64,000 nt of DNA from Pararhodobacter sp. SW119 (GCF_017811755.1 NZ_JADDJF010000003.1:1-64000); one strand, 5' to 3'; shown: positions 32,966 to 42,525, numbered from the stretch's first letter. Notes: a model not told the origin generated them from the sequence alone. Program-made: numbers and translations.

Positions 32966-34024
32966 ATGGTGCGCCTTCTCCTCTCCGGCGACCGGCCGCA
33001 AAGCGTGCTCCTCGGTGCGCTGCTGCTAACCATCCTGGTCTGCCTCGCCTTCGCGCCCTTCCTGTTCCCCGGCACCCGCAGCCTGGAGACCGCGGCGCGG
33101 ATCTGCATCTTCATCGTGCTGGTGGCCAGCTACGACCTGCTGCTGGGTTATGCCGGGATCGTCAGCTTCGCGCATACGATGTTCTTCGGCATGGGGGCCT
33201 ACGGGGTCGCCATCGCCACCCAGCGCATGGGCACGGGTTATGATGCCCTGGCCGTCGGCACCGCCGCCGGCGCCGGGCTCGCCGCGGTTTTCGCCTTTCT
33301 GATCGCGCTCTTCTCGCTGCGGGTCCGGGCGATCTTTTTCGCCATGATCACGCTCGCCGTCGCCTCTGCCGTGGCGGTCCTTGTCAGCCAGCTTTCCGCC
33401 ATCACGGGCGGCGAGGACGGCATGAACATCCGCATCCCGCGCGAGCTGACGCCCGCCTTCCGCCCCTTCGACGGCCCCGTCCTGGGTCTCAACGTCAACG
33501 GACGGGTGCTCAACTACTACCTCGTCTTCGTCAGCTGCCTCGTGCTCTTCCTGCTGATGCTGCGCATCGTCAACTCGCCCTTCGGCCGCGTCCTGCAGGC
33601 GATCCGCGAAAACGCCTTCCGGGCCGAGGCGATCGGCTACCGAGTCGTCTTCTACCGCGCCGCAGCGACGGTGATCTCGGCCGTCGTCGCTTCGCTGGCC
33701 GGCGCGATCTTCGCAATCTGGCTGCGCTATGTCGGACCCGCAACCACGCTGGGGGTCGAGATCATGCTGGATATCCTGCTGATTGTGGTCATCGGCGGCA
33801 TGGGCACGATGTACGGCGCCGTCGTCGGCACGGCAGCCTTCGTGCTGGCGCAGAACTACCTGCGCGACTGGATGGGCGGCGCGTCCGAGGCGACCTCGTT
33901 CCTGCCCTTGGTGCCGGACCTGCTGAACCCCGACCGCTGGCTGATGTGGCTGGGGATCCTGTTCATCCTCTCGGTCTACTTCTTCCCGACCGGCATGGTC
34001 GGGCGGCTGCGCGGGGTGCGCTGA
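32966..34024 (+). CDS. Branched-chain-type ABC permease, LivM-like
   Basis: This 352-residue permease has about nine helices, with YDLLLGYAGIVSFAHTMFFGMGAYG (LivM hallmark), FGRVLQAIRENAFRAEAIGY (ATPase coupling loop) and VVIGGMGTMYGAVVG. The ATG at 32966 follows AAGAGG; an earlier in-frame ATG lies inside the hairpin element. It completes the importer. Confidence 0.92.
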   Translation: MVRLLLSGDRPQSVLLGALLLTILVCLAFAPFLFPGTRSLETAARICIFIVLVASYDLLLGYAGIVSFAHTMFFGMGAYGVAIATQRMGTGYDALAVGTAAGAGLAAVFAFLIALFSLRVRAIFFAMITLAVASAVAVLVSQLSAITGGEDGMNIRIPRELTPAFRPFDGPVLGLNVNGRVLNYYLVFVSCLVLFLLMLRIVNSPFGRVLQAIRENAFRAEAIGYRVVFYRAAATVISAVVASLAGAIFAIWLRYVGPATTLGVEIMLDILLIVVIGGMGTMYGAVVGTAAFVLAQNYLRDWMGGASEATSFLPLVPDLLNPDRWLMWLGILFILSVYFFPTGMVGRLRGVR

Positions 34025-34026
34025 CC

Positions 34027-34812
34027 GTGGGCGTTCATCTGCACCGTGCAGGCACCGGCCCCCCGATCGTCTTCCTGCATGGCTGGACGATGACGGGCGA
34101 CATCTTCGCCCCGGCCTTCGCGCGCCTGTCGGACCGCTTCACCTGCCTCGCCCCCGACCTGCCCGGCCACGGGGCGACCACGGGCTTTCCCGCGACGGTT
34201 GCGGGCGGCGCCGAAATGCTCGGCGATCTGCTCTCAGACCTCAAGGACGCCACGCTCGTCGGCTGGTCGCTGGGCGCGCTGATCGCCTGGTCGTGCCTCG
34301 ATGCGGGACGCGCCGGGCCCGTCCGCGCGATGGTCAGCCTGGACATGAGCCCGCGCCCCCTGCCCGCCCCCGACTGGGACCTGGGTCTGCGCGGCCAGAC
34401 CGCCGCGGAGGCGCGCGCCAAGACCGACTGGTTCCGCAGCGACTGGCCCGCCGCCGCCAGCGCCATCGCCCACACCATGTTCGCCAGCGCCGACGGCGCC
34501 CCGGCGCTGTCCGTCGCGCAGGCACAGGCCCGCATCGCCGCGCAGAACCCCGGCACCATGGCCGACTTCTGGGCCTCGCTGGTCGAGGTCGATCTGCGCC
34601 CTGCCATCGCCCGCCTGCCGGTGCCGCTCCTGGCGATCCACGGCGCCGAGAGCCGCGTCTACCCGCCCGCGACCGCGCATTGGCTCGCCACCACCGCCCC
34701 CCGCGGACAGGCCCTGGTCTTACCCGGCGCCGGCCACGCCCCGCACCTGGAAGCCCCCGATCAGGTCTGCGCCGCCATCGCGCGCTTCGCCACCCGTCCG
34801 GAGGCCGGCTGA
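34027..34812 (+). CDS. Alpha/beta-fold hydrolase
   Basis: This 261-residue soluble hydrolase has IVFLHGWTMTG (oxyanion), APDLPGHGAT, nucleophile elbow VGWSLGAL (Ser) and GAGHAPHLEAP (His). It resembles BioH/ester hydrolases. I chose a GTG start at 34027, two bases after the permease stop, because an earlier in-frame start reads through the permease. It could release the imported acid from an ester or lactone; no direct proof. Confidence 0.82.
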   Translation: MGVHLHRAGTGPPIVFLHGWTMTGDIFAPAFARLSDRFTCLAPDLPGHGATTGFPATVAGGAEMLGDLLSDLKDATLVGWSLGALIAWSCLDAGRAGPVRAMVSLDMSPRPLPAPDWDLGLRGQTAAEARAKTDWFRSDWPAAASAIAHTMFASADGAPALSVAQAQARIAAQNPGTMADFWASLVEVDLRPAIARLPVPLLAIHGAESRVYPPATAHWLATTAPRGQALVLPGAGHAPHLEAPDQVCAAIARFATRPEAG

Positions 34813-35405
34813 TGGAGAAGGCCGCCGTCCACCGCCCCCGCACCCGCCGCGGCCGCGAAACCCGCGCCGCGATCCTGCGCGCGGCCGAGGAGGTGATCGG
34901 CGCGCAGGGCTACGCGGCGGCAGCCATTTCCGACATCACCCGCACCGCCGGCATCGCGCAGGGCACGTTCTACATCTATTTCGACGGCAAGGAGCATGTC
35001 TTCCGCGAACTCGTCACCGAAATGGGCCGCCTGACCCGCAAGACCCTTTCCGACGCCGTCGCCGGCGCCCCCGACCGGCTGAGTGCCGAACGCCTCGGCC
35101 TTCGCGCCTTCCTCGAGATTGCCGCCACCCGCCCGACGCTCTACAACATCGTCGAGGAAGCGCGCTTCGTCGCGCCCGAGGCCTACCACGCCTATTTCAC
35201 CGCCTTCGCCCGCAACTACGCCCGCAACCTCGCCGCCGCCGCGGTCGAGGGCGAGATCCGCCCCGGCAATGCCGAGATCCGCGCCTGGGCCCTGATGGGC
35301 ATGGCCGTGACCCTGGGCGAGCGCTACATGACCGCCCCGCCCGCGACCCGCGACGCCATCGTGGTCGAGGTCTTCGACATGATCGAGCGGGGCCTGAAAC
35401 CATGA
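34812..35405 (+). CDS. TetR family transcriptional regulator
   Basis: This 197-residue protein has an N-terminal HTH (about 14-60: TRAAILRAAEEVIGAQGYAAAAISDITRTAGIAQGTFYIYF), the exact TetR consensus, followed by a variable all-helical ligand domain. The ATG overlaps the hydrolase stop (TGATG) and its stop overlaps the enoyl-CoA hydratase start. Such embedded TetR genes usually sense an acyl-CoA and repress their own operon; the palindrome at 29016 is a possible site. Confidence 0.9.
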   Translation: MEKAAVHRPRTRRGRETRAAILRAAEEVIGAQGYAAAAISDITRTAGIAQGTFYIYFDGKEHVFRELVTEMGRLTRKTLSDAVAGAPDRLSAERLGLRAFLEIAATRPTLYNIVEEARFVAPEAYHAYFTAFARNYARNLAAAAVEGEIRPGNAEIRAWALMGMAVTLGERYMTAPPATRDAIVVEVFDMIERGLKP

Positions 35406-36163
35406 ACGCGGTGCTTTTCGACCAGCGCGACGGCGTGGCGGTCCTCACGCTCAACCGCCCCGACCGCAGCAACGCGCTGACCGACGATCTGCTCGACGCG
35501 CTCCATACCGCGCTCGACCGGCTGAACGACCCGCGCGCCCTGGTCCTGCGCGGCGCGGGGCGGCATTTCTCGACCGGCGGCGATGTCGCACGCTTCGCGG
35601 CCGAGGTCGCGGCAGGGACCGGACGCGCCTATGCCGACCACGTCGTCGGCGGCCTCAACCGCGCGATCCTGCGGCTGGCGGCGCTGCCCTGTCCGGTGAT
35701 CGCGCAGGTGAAGGGCGCGCTGACCGGCGGCGCGCTGGGTCTGGTGCTGGCCGCCGATCTGGTGGCGATGGACCGCACGGCCTTCATCCAGCCCTATTAT
35801 GTCCGGGTCGGCTTTGCCCCCGATGGCGGCTGGACCGCGATGCTGCCCGCCCGCATCGGCGCGGCCCGCGCGCGCGCGATCCAGCTTCTGAACACGCGCC
35901 TCTCGGCGGCGGAGGCGTTGCAGCTGAACCTTGCCCAGTCCGTCAGCGACGATCCGGGCGCGGTGGTGGATACCTGGCTAGCCCAGCTTGAAGGTAAAGA
36001 TGCCGGCGCCATGGCCGCAACCAAACGCCTGCTCGCGCCCGCCGACCTCGAAGCCGGGCTCGAGGCCGAGCGCCGCGCCTTCCTCGCGCGGATCGAAACC
36101 CCGGAAGTCCGCGCCGGAATGCAACGATTTCTCGACACAATCAAGCACCCCGCCCAGCCATGA
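35402..36163 (+). CDS. Enoyl-CoA hydratase/isomerase family protein
   Basis: This 253-residue crotonase-fold enzyme has VAVLTLNRPDRSNALTDDL, the oxyanion-hole stretch GRHFSTGGDVARF and VKGALTGGALGLVLAADLVAM. At the position of the hydratase Glu pair the sequence reads FAPDGGWT, so the exact reaction (hydration, isomerisation or other) is uncertain. It overlaps TetR and the synthetase by 4 bases each. Probably acts on the CoA ester made by the next gene. Confidence 0.87.
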   Translation: MNAVLFDQRDGVAVLTLNRPDRSNALTDDLLDALHTALDRLNDPRALVLRGAGRHFSTGGDVARFAAEVAAGTGRAYADHVVGGLNRAILRLAALPCPVIAQVKGALTGGALGLVLAADLVAMDRTAFIQPYYVRVGFAPDGGWTAMLPARIGAARARAIQLLNTRLSAAEALQLNLAQSVSDDPGAVVDTWLAQLEGKDAGAMAATKRLLAPADLEAGLEAERRAFLARIETPEVRAGMQRFLDTIKHPAQP

Positions 36164-37629
36164 CCCGCGCCCCCGACCTTGCCGCCCGCCGGGCGGAACT
36201 GACGCCCGACGCCCCCGCCTTCACCGACGCCGCCACCGGCCGGACCTGGACCTTCGCCGAAATCGACGCGGAAGCCGCTGCCCTTGCCCGCTTCCTGCGC
36301 GCCGAGGGGCACGCACCGGGCGATCGCCTCGCCATCCTCTGCCTCAACCGGGTGGAGTTCTTCGTAGCGCTTTTCGCCTGCCGAAAGGCCGGGCTGATCC
36401 TCTGCCCGCTCAACTGGCGCCAGCCGGTGGCCGAGTTGACGCCGATCCTGCAAAGCGTCGGCTGCTCGGCCCTCCTCCACGATGCCGATCACGTCGGCAT
36501 TGCCGCCGAACTCGGCCTACCCTGCATCCCCATGGCGCCCGAGGGGGGCTTCAACAGGGACGGTCCTGAATTCACCCCGGTCGATCTGGACGATGACGCG
36601 CCGTGGTACCTGCTCTTCACCTCCGGCACGACCGGCCTGCCCAAGGCGGTGATCCAGACCCCGCGCATGGCGATGGCGAATGCGGTCAATATCGCGCAGT
36701 TCCTGGGCCTGTCGGCCGCCGACCGCTCGGTCTGCTTCCTGCCGCTGTTCCACACGGCGGGCATCAACCTCTTCACGCTGCCGGTCTTCCTCTGGGGCGG
36801 GCACAGCCACTTGCTGCCGAAATTCGCGTCCGACGATCTCTTCGACCTGATCGCCGAAGGGCGGATCACGCAGTTCTTCGGCGTCCCGGCGATCTATCAG
36901 GCGTTCAGCCTGCATCCCCGGATCGACGCCGTGGACCTCACCCGCGTGCGCGGCTACGCCTGCGGCGGCGCAGCTCTGCCGGTCGACCTGATCCGCTTCT
37001 TCGCGGATCGCGGGGCAATCATCTGCAACGGCTTCGGGATGACCGAAACCGGCCCGACCGGCTTCCTTCTGGACCGCGACCAGGCGATCGACCGGATTGG
37101 TTCGGTCGGCAAGCCGCAGATGATGACCGAGGCGCGGCTGGCGGGCGTGCCTGATGGCCAGCCCGGCGAAGGCGAACTCCTGCTCCGGGGCGCAACCGTG
37201 ACACCGGGCTACTTCGGCAACCCCGAGGCCACGCGCGCCGCCTTCACCCCGGACGGCTGGCTGAAATCCGGCGATGTCGCACGGCGCGACGCGAGCGGCT
37301 GCTACAGCATCGTCGACCGGATCAAGGACATGTACATCTCGGGCGGCGAGAACGTCTATCCCGCCGAGGTCGAGCGCGTGCTGGTCACCCACCCCGACAT
37401 CCTGGAAGCGGCCGTCATCGGCATGCCGGACGCCCGCTGGGGCGAGGTCGGCGCCGCCTTCCTGATCGCCCGCCCCGGCAGCACTCCGGACCTGCAAGCC
37501 CTCTCCGCCTGGTGCCGCGAACGAATGGCCGGCTACAAGGTGCCGAAGGGCTTTCACCTGCTCGACGACTTTCCCCGCACCGCCGCCGGCAAGGTGCGCA
37601 AGCCGCTGCTGCGCGAAAGGCTGACATGA
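36160..37629 (+). CDS. Acyl-CoA synthetase (AMP-binding)
   Basis: This 489-residue ANL-family ligase has the P-loop YLLFTSGTTGLPKAV, the motif GFGMTETGPT, DGWLKSGDVARRD and IVDRIKDMYISGGENVYPAEVE, and the C-terminal catalytic Lys in PRTAAGKVRK. It activates a carboxylic acid with ATP and CoA. The relatively short length is like medium-chain or aromatic acid ligases. It is the entry step of the inferred pathway, coupled by 4-base overlaps on both sides. Confidence 0.93.
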   Translation: MTRAPDLAARRAELTPDAPAFTDAATGRTWTFAEIDAEAAALARFLRAEGHAPGDRLAILCLNRVEFFVALFACRKAGLILCPLNWRQPVAELTPILQSVGCSALLHDADHVGIAAELGLPCIPMAPEGGFNRDGPEFTPVDLDDDAPWYLLFTSGTTGLPKAVIQTPRMAMANAVNIAQFLGLSAADRSVCFLPLFHTAGINLFTLPVFLWGGHSHLLPKFASDDLFDLIAEGRITQFFGVPAIYQAFSLHPRIDAVDLTRVRGYACGGAALPVDLIRFFADRGAIICNGFGMTETGPTGFLLDRDQAIDRIGSVGKPQMMTEARLAGVPDGQPGEGELLLRGATVTPGYFGNPEATRAAFTPDGWLKSGDVARRDASGCYSIVDRIKDMYISGGENVYPAEVERVLVTHPDILEAAVIGMPDARWGEVGAAFLIARPGSTPDLQALSAWCRERMAGYKVPKGFHLLDDFPRTAAGKVRKPLLRERLT

Positions 37630-37982
37630 AGACACTGATCCAGGCGGACTGGGTGCCGACCCAGCAGGAATTCGACGCCTTTGCGCGCGTCTCGGGCGAC
37701 GACAACCCGATCCATGTCGATCCCGATTTCTCGTCCCGCACCCGGTTCGGGCGGACGGTCAGCCACGGGATGCTGATCTACACGAAGCTCTGGGCGATGG
37801 TCCGGCAGGTCCGGCCGGAGCTGCCGCACCGCCTGCAGACCCTGATGTTTCCCAACCCCGCCTTCGCCGGCGAACCCGTGACCCTGGCGGTGCAGGAGAC
37901 ACCGGAAGGCCATCTGGCGGTAAGCGCGACGCGCAAGGCGGACGGCATGATCCTGCTGCAAGGCACGACCGAGGGCGCGTGA
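37626..37982 (+). CDS. MaoC-like (R)-hydratase domain protein
   Basis: This 118-residue hotdog-fold protein has FARVSGDDNPIHVDPDFSS, the hydratase-2 motif with catalytic Asp and His, and FGRTVSHGMLIYT. The single-domain length requires dimerisation. It overlaps the ligase stop (ATGA). Likely hydrates an enoyl-CoA to the (R)-3-hydroxyacyl-CoA, or acts with the adjacent gene as two halves of one enzyme. Confidence 0.87.
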   Translation: MKTLIQADWVPTQQEFDAFARVSGDDNPIHVDPDFSSRTRFGRTVSHGMLIYTKLWAMVRQVRPELPHRLQTLMFPNPAFAGEPVTLAVQETPEGHLAVSATRKADGMILLQGTTEGA

Positions 37983-38338
37983 TGGAAATCGATCAGACAG
38001 CCCGCACCAGCCGCAGCTTCAGCCGCGACGACCTGGCGCAATTCGCCCGCATGGCCGGCGTCGCGCCCGGCGACACGGTGCCCGAACCCCTGATCGGCGC
38101 GCTCTTTTCCTACCTGCTGGGGGTCGAACTGCCGGGCTTCGGAACGAACTACCTCAAGCAGGAATTGCGCTTTCACGACTCCGCGCCGGCGGACGAGCCG
38201 TTGACCGCCGAAGTCCGCATCACCCGCCTGCGTCCGGAAAAGCACCTGGTCGATCTGGCCACCACCTGCCACGACAGCGCCGGCCGCTTGATCTGCGAAG
38301 GCAGCGCGCTGGTTCTGGTCAAGGACGTCAAGCGCTAA
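37982..38338 (+). CDS. MaoC-related hotdog protein lacking the hydratase motif
   Basis: This 118-residue protein with SRSFSRDDLAQFARMAGVAPGD, IGALFSYLLGVELPGFGTNYLKQELRF and EVRITRLRPEKHLVDLATTC is of hotdog type, similar to the second half of MaoC dehydratases, but the D-x-N-x-x-H motif is missing (residues read AGVAPGDTVP). I infer a structural partner for the preceding hydratase. The ATG overlaps the previous stop (TGATG). It is the last gene of the operon. Confidence 0.75.
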   Translation: MEIDQTARTSRSFSRDDLAQFARMAGVAPGDTVPEPLIGALFSYLLGVELPGFGTNYLKQELRFHDSAPADEPLTAEVRITRLRPEKHLVDLATTCHDSAGRLICEGSALVLVKDVKR

Positions 38339-38349
38339 GGTCGCGCGGA

Positions 38350-39354
38350 TCAGGCCGTCGCCGGGGTCGCCAGCGACTTCAGCGCCTCGGCCGCGATCGC
38401 GAAGGACCGGCGGCGCGCGGCGTGGTCATGCATCATGCCGGTGATCATCAACTCGTCCGGTTTGTAGCGGCGCAGGATCGCGGCGAGCCCGCGCTCCACC
38501 GTCTCGGGCGATCCGGTGGCCGAGACCGACAGCGCCTGCTCGACCTGCGCCATCACCGGCGGCGGCACCTCGTCCGACAGGTCCGCGCGCGGGCGCGGCA
38601 GCCGGCCCGGCCGCCCGGTGCGCAGCCGCGCAAAGGCCAGCAGTTGCGAGGAGCGCAGGAAACGCGCCTCCTCGTCGGTTTCGGCGGCGCAGACCCCGGC
38701 GGCGATCATCGCGTAGGGTCGCGCCAGCCAGGCCGACGGGCGAAAATCGCGCCGATAGGTCGCCAGCGCCTCGTCCAGCATCATCGGCGCGAAATGCGAC
38801 GCAAACGCATAGGGCAGGCCGAAATAGGCCGCCAGCTGCGCCCCATAAAGGCTGGAGCCGAGGATCCAGACCGGTACATGCGTGCCCACGCCCGGGATGG
38901 CGCGGACCGGCGCGTTGTCCGGCATGTCGCCGAAGTAAGCCAGCAATTCCGCCACATCCTCGGGGAAACGGTCTTCCTGCGCCATGTTCCGGCGCAGGGC
39001 GCGGGCGGTGCCCTGGTCGGTCCCCGGCGCCCGCCCGATGCCGAGGTCGATCCGGTCGGGGTGCAGGGTCGCCAGCGTGCCAAACGCCTCGGCCACCATC
39101 AGCGGCGCGTGGTTGGGCAGCATGATCCCTCCGGCGCCGACGCGGATGCGATCTGTCGCGGCCGCGACATGGCCGATCAGCACCGCCGTCGCGGCACTGG
39201 CAATGCCCGGCATGTTGTGATGCTCGGCCAGCCAGAAGCGGTGATAGCCCAGCGCCTCGGCATGGCGGGCCAGATCGGTGGTGTTGGCCAGCGCATCGGC
39301 CACCGTCGCGCCCTCGGCCACGGGCGACAGGTCGAGCAGGGAAAAATTGTGCAT
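38350..39354 (-). CDS. LLM-class (luciferase-like) flavin-dependent oxidoreductase
   Basis: This 334-residue TIM-barrel protein starts [18 protein letters not shown], with [45 protein letters not shown] and [12 protein letters not shown], typical of the bacterial luciferase-like family with the LAEHH motif. It uses reduced flavin to oxidise an unknown substrate. It converges on the acyl-CoA operon with only 11 bases between stops. Confidence 0.88.
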   Translation of the reverse strand: MHNFSLLDLSPVAEGATVADALANTTDLARHAEALGYHRFWLAEHHNMPGIASAATAVLIGHVAAATDRIRVGAGGIMLPNHAPLMVAEAFGTLATLHPDRIDLGIGRAPGTDQGTARALRRNMAQEDRFPEDVAELLAYFGDMPDNAPVRAIPGVGTHVPVWILGSSLYGAQLAAYFGLPYAFASHFAPMMLDEALATYRRDFRPSAWLARPYAMIAAGVCAAETDEEARFLRSSQLLAFARLRTGRPGRLPRPRADLSDEVPPPVMAQVEQALSVSATGSPETVERGLAAILRRYKPDELMITGMMHDHAARRRSFAIAAEALKSLATPATA

Positions 39355-39434
39355 GCGGATCTCCTTGCCGCAAAGCTAAGCCCCGGCGGGCGGGTGTTCA
39401 AGCGCCCGCCTCCGCCGGCGCATCGCTGCGGGTG

Positions 39435-40550
39435 TCAGCCGGCGGCCGCTTCAGTCCGTCGGCGCCAACGGTGCATCAGGTCGTCGCCGCAGGGCGTGGC
39501 CTCGATCAGCTCATAGGGCCGCTCGCCGATGGTGGTCACGCCCATGCCGGCCAGCCCGGCGGTGCCGTCGGCGCCAAACGCGCGACCGGCGGAAAACACC
39601 ACCAGTTCGTCCACCAGCCCGGCCTGCAGCAGGCTGGCGCCCAGCCCGCCGCCGCCCTCGCACAGGACGCGTGTCAGGCCGCGCGCGCCCAACTGCGCCA
39701 TGGCGTTCACGATATCGAGCCGCACCAGCGGATCGCCGTCGCAGCGGATCGTCTGCGCCCCGCGCCGCGCCCAGGCGTTGCGCGTCGCCGGCGCCGCCTT
39801 CGGCCCATGCAGCAGCCAGACGGGCGCCGCACTCAGGCTGCGGCCCAGCCGGCTGTCGACAGTCAGCCCCAGCCGGCTGTCGGCGACGATCCGCACGGGT
39901 TGCCAGTCAATGCCCAGGTCGCGCACGCGCAGGTCGGGATCGTCGGCACGCGCGGTCCCGGCCCCGACCAGCACCGCATCGTGATTGGCGCGCATCAGGT
40001 GAACGCGCCGGCGGGCCGCGGCCCCGGTGATCCAGCGGCTGGCCCCGCTGGAGGTGGCGATCCGCCCATCCAGCGTCAGCGCCAGCTTCAGCGTGACCCA
40101 GGGCCGCCCCTGGCGGATACGGCACAGGAAACCGGCATTCGCCGCGGCCGCCTCGGCCGCCGCGACCCCCTCGGTCACCTCGATCCCCGCGGCGCGCAGC
40201 ATCGCGTGCCCGCGGCCACTGACCCGGCTGTCGGGATCGGTCAGCGTGGTGACGACGCGGCCGACCCCGGCCGCCGCCAGCGCCCCGGCACAGGGCGGCG
40301 TCGCGCCATGATGCGCGCAGGGCTCCAGACTGACATAGGCGGTGGCGCCGCGCGCCGCCGCGCCGGCCTGCGCCAGCGCCACGGTTTCGCCATGAGGGCG
40401 CCCGCCGGGCTGCGTCCAGCCGCGGCCGATGATCCGGCCGTCGCGGACGATCACGCAGCCCACCGCCGGGTTCGGCCAGACCCGCCCCAGCCCCCTCCGC
40501 CCCAGCGCGATGGCCAGACGCATGTAGCGAAGATCGGTGTCCTGCGTCAT
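39435..40550 (-). CDS. ribD: Bifunctional riboflavin biosynthesis deaminase/reductase RibD
   Basis: This 371-residue enzyme combines an N-terminal zinc deaminase (MRLAIALGRRGLGRVWPNPAVGCV, then PHGETVAL and EPCAHHGATPPC, the zinc ligands) with a C-terminal reductase (TLKLALTLDGRIATSSGASRWITG, HDAVLVGAGTARADDP, VLCEGGGGLGASLL). It makes the pyrimidine intermediate of riboflavin. The ATG at 40550 has its GGAG too close; a GTG at 40586 overlaps the nrdR stop (GTGA) and may be the true coupled start. Confidence 0.95.
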   Translation of the reverse strand: MTQDTDLRYMRLAIALGRRGLGRVWPNPAVGCVIVRDGRIIGRGWTQPGGRPHGETVALAQAGAAARGATAYVSLEPCAHHGATPPCAGALAAAGVGRVVTTLTDPDSRVSGRGHAMLRAAGIEVTEGVAAAEAAAANAGFLCRIRQGRPWVTLKLALTLDGRIATSSGASRWITGAAARRRVHLMRANHDAVLVGAGTARADDPDLRVRDLGIDWQPVRIVADSRLGLTVDSRLGRSLSAAPVWLLHGPKAAPATRNAWARRGAQTIRCDGDPLVRLDIVNAMAQLGARGLTRVLCEGGGGLGASLLQAGLVDELVVFSAGRAFGADGTAGLAGMGVTTIGERPYELIEATPCGDDLMHRWRRRTEAAAG

Positions 40551-40582
40551 CTCCTGCGGCCGACCGGGCGCCTGCCCAGGGG

Positions 40583-41050
40583 TCACTCCTCGGGCGCGGT
40601 CTGCGGGCGCAACTCGGCGACGAAGCGGTCGAAATCGTCGGCGGCCTGGAAGTTCTTGTAGACACTGGCGAAACGCACATAGGCGACGGTGTCGATGCGC
40701 GCCAGAGTCTCCATCACGATCTCGCCGATCAGCCGCGACGGCACATCGGTATCGCCCAGGCTTTCCAGCCGCCGCACGATGCCCGACAGCATCTGGTCGA
40801 TCCGCTCGGGCTCGATCGGGCGTTTCTGCATCGCGATACGGACCGAGCGTTCCAGCTTGTCGCGGTCGAAGGGCTCGCGCTTGCCCGAGCTCTTGACGAC
40901 CACCAGGTCGCGCAGCTGCACCCGCTCATAGGTGGTGAAGCGGCCGCCGCAGGCCGGACAGAAACGACGCCGGCGGATGGCGACATGGTCTTCGGCAGGG
41001 CGCGAATCCTTGACCTGGGTATCGACGTTTCCGCAGAACGGGCAGCGCAT
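40583..41050 (-). CDS. nrdR: Transcriptional repressor NrdR
   Basis: This 155-residue protein has a zinc ribbon (MRCPFCGN and [14 protein letters not shown], two CxxC pairs) and an ATP-cone ([32 protein letters not shown]). NrdR represses ribonucleotide reductase genes in response to ATP/dATP. The start at 41050 gives the standard MRCPFC opening, with GGGAGAGG upstream on the coding strand. It is followed by ribD in one transcript, a common alphaproteobacterial pair. Confidence 0.96.
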   Translation of the reverse strand: MRCPFCGNVDTQVKDSRPAEDHVAIRRRRFCPACGGRFTTYERVQLRDLVVVKSSGKREPFDRDKLERSVRIAMQKRPIEPERIDQMLSGIVRRLESLGDTDVPSRLIGEIVMETLARIDTVAYVRFASVYKNFQAADDFDRFVAELRPQTAPEE

Positions 41051-41169
41051 GACCTCTCCCTTGGCGTGGCGGCGGCAATAGCCACAGCGACTATAGGGAG
41101 CAGCCAACAGATTGGGTAGTCGAAAAATTCGACCCCCAGATCATGCTGGCGGGCTGTTGCGGAGTGACC

Positions 41170-41598
41170 TCAGTTGAGCACGACGATCCGCATGTTGTCG
41201 GTCCCCTCGGCGCGCACCATGTCGAACAGCACCCGCGCATTCTCGGGGTGCAGCCGGACGCAGCCTGCGCTGGCCGGACGGCCCAGGCGGCCGACCTGAT
41301 CCGTGCCGTGGATCGCGTAGTGCCCGTCGTAGAAGATGGCAAAAGGCATCGGCGCATTGTCGTAGCGGCGCGAGCGGTGATTGCGCGAAAGCCACTGCGC
41401 GGTCCATTCGCCGGTGGGCGTGATCTTGCCCCGGCGCGCGGTCGAAACCGGCCATTCGTGGATCAGCTGGCCGTCCTCGTAGACATGCATGGTCTGGCTG
41501 GCGATGCTGACCCGGGCGACGATGCGGTCGGCCTGCGCGGCAGCGGGCAGGCAGACCGAGGCAAGCACCGCGAACGCGGCGCGACGGAAAAATGTCAA
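41170..41598 (-). CDS. L,D-transpeptidase (YkuD fold), exported
   Basis: This 142-residue protein has a signal peptide (about 1-23, AFAVLASVCLPAAAQA) and a compact YkuD domain with YAIHGTDQVGRLGRPASAGCVRLHPENA: the His and the catalytic Cys of S-x-GC-x-R are present. It forms peptidoglycan 3-3 cross-links or attaches proteins to peptidoglycan in the periplasm. It lacks any LysM or peptidoglycan-binding domain and is among the shortest of the family. Confidence 0.92.
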   Translation of the reverse strand: MTFFRRAAFAVLASVCLPAAAQADRIVARVSIASQTMHVYEDGQLIHEWPVSTARRGKITPTGEWTAQWLSRNHRSRRYDNAPMPFAIFYDGHYAIHGTDQVGRLGRPASAGCVRLHPENARVLFDMVRAEGTDNMRIVVLN

Positions 41599-41798
41599 TC
41601 GAAGCCCCCAGGCAAAAAATGCAATGGACTCAAATTGGCAGACGCCGGTTCAAGGATCGTAAACGCCGCCCCGCCCCGTCAAGCACGAAACACGCCCGCC
41701 GCTGCACCCCGTCGCCCGGCAACGGCTGGCGGGCGCGAAAACCTTTCCAAAAGGTTGCGATCACGGAGTATGTGTTTGTTTTTCAATTAGATGATCGA

Positions 41799-41816
41799 CG
41801 GTCCGCTGGCGGACCG
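41799..41816 (-). terminator. Hairpin downstream of lolD
   Basis: CGGTCCGC-TG-GCGGACCG forms 8-bp arms 26 bases after the lolD stop on the minus strand. The following bases are AT-rich but lack a T-run, so termination is uncertain. Confidence 0.4.
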
Positions 41817-41841
41817 CGCGCGATTCACCCCTCCGCGCGGC

Positions 41842-42525
41842 TCAGGCGGCCTCGATGCGCCCGTCCTCCAGGTGCAGCCGGCGGTCCATCCGCTCGGCCA
41901 GCGCCAGGTTGTGCGTGGCGATCAGCGCCGCCAGCCCGGTACTGCGGACCAGGTCCATCAGCACCCCAAAGACCTGGTCCGAGGTGCCGGGATCGAGGTT
42001 CCCCGTCGGCTCGTCCGCCAGCAGGATCTGCGGCGCATTCGCCATCGCCCGGCAGAACGCCACCCGCTGCTGCTCGCCGCCCGACAGCGCCGCGGGGCGG
42101 TGGTCGGTCCGGTCGGCCAGTCCCACCTGCGCCAGCAACCCCCGCGCCCGCTCGGCGGCCGGCGCGCGGCCGGCACCGTTCGCCAGCTGCGGCAGGGCCA
42201 CGTTTTCCATCGCGGTGAATTCCGGCAGGAGGTGGTGGAACTGGTAGACAAACCCCACCCGGTTACGCCGTGCCATCGTCCGCGCGTCGTCGCCCAGCCG
42301 GCTCATGTCCTGCCCGTCGATCACCACGCGCCCCGCATCCGGCTGATCCAGCAGCCCCGCGATATGCAGCAAGGTCGATTTCCCCGCCCCCGACGGCGCG
42401 ACCAGCGCCACCACCTCGCCGCGCTGCAGGGTCAGGCTCGCCCCGGCCAGCACGCGTACGGGTTCGGCCAACCCGCGCTTGTAGGTCTTCTCGATCGCGT
42501 CGAGTTCCAGCACCGGATCACTCAT
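41842..42525 (-). CDS. lolD: Lipoprotein-releasing ABC transporter ATPase LolD
   Basis: This 227-residue ATPase has Walker [10 protein letters not shown], signature LSGGEQQR, Walker [16 protein letters not shown] and [36 protein letters not shown] is the characteristic LolD Q-loop segment. It works with the LolC/E-type permease encoded just upstream to extract lipoproteins from the inner membrane and hand them to LolA. Overlaps the permease gene by 8 bases. Confidence 0.95.
   Translation of the reverse strand: MSDPVLELDAIEKTYKRGLAEPVRVLAGASLTLQRGEVVALVAPSGAGKSTLLHIAGLLDQPDAGRVVIDGQDMSRLGDDARTMARRNRVGFVYQFHHLLPEFTAMENVALPQLANGAGRAPAAERARGLLAQVGLADRTDHRPAALSGGEQQRVAFCRAMANAPQILLADEPTGNLDPGTSDQVFGVLMDLVRSTGLAALIATHNLALAERMDRRLHLEDGRIEAA

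Noticed and set aside
41108-41169. NrdR box or terminator between nrdR and the L,D-transpeptidase gene
   Set aside because: A GTCGAA-aaa-TTCGAC hairpin is present, but there is no good match to the NrdR box and no T-run; not strong enough to list.
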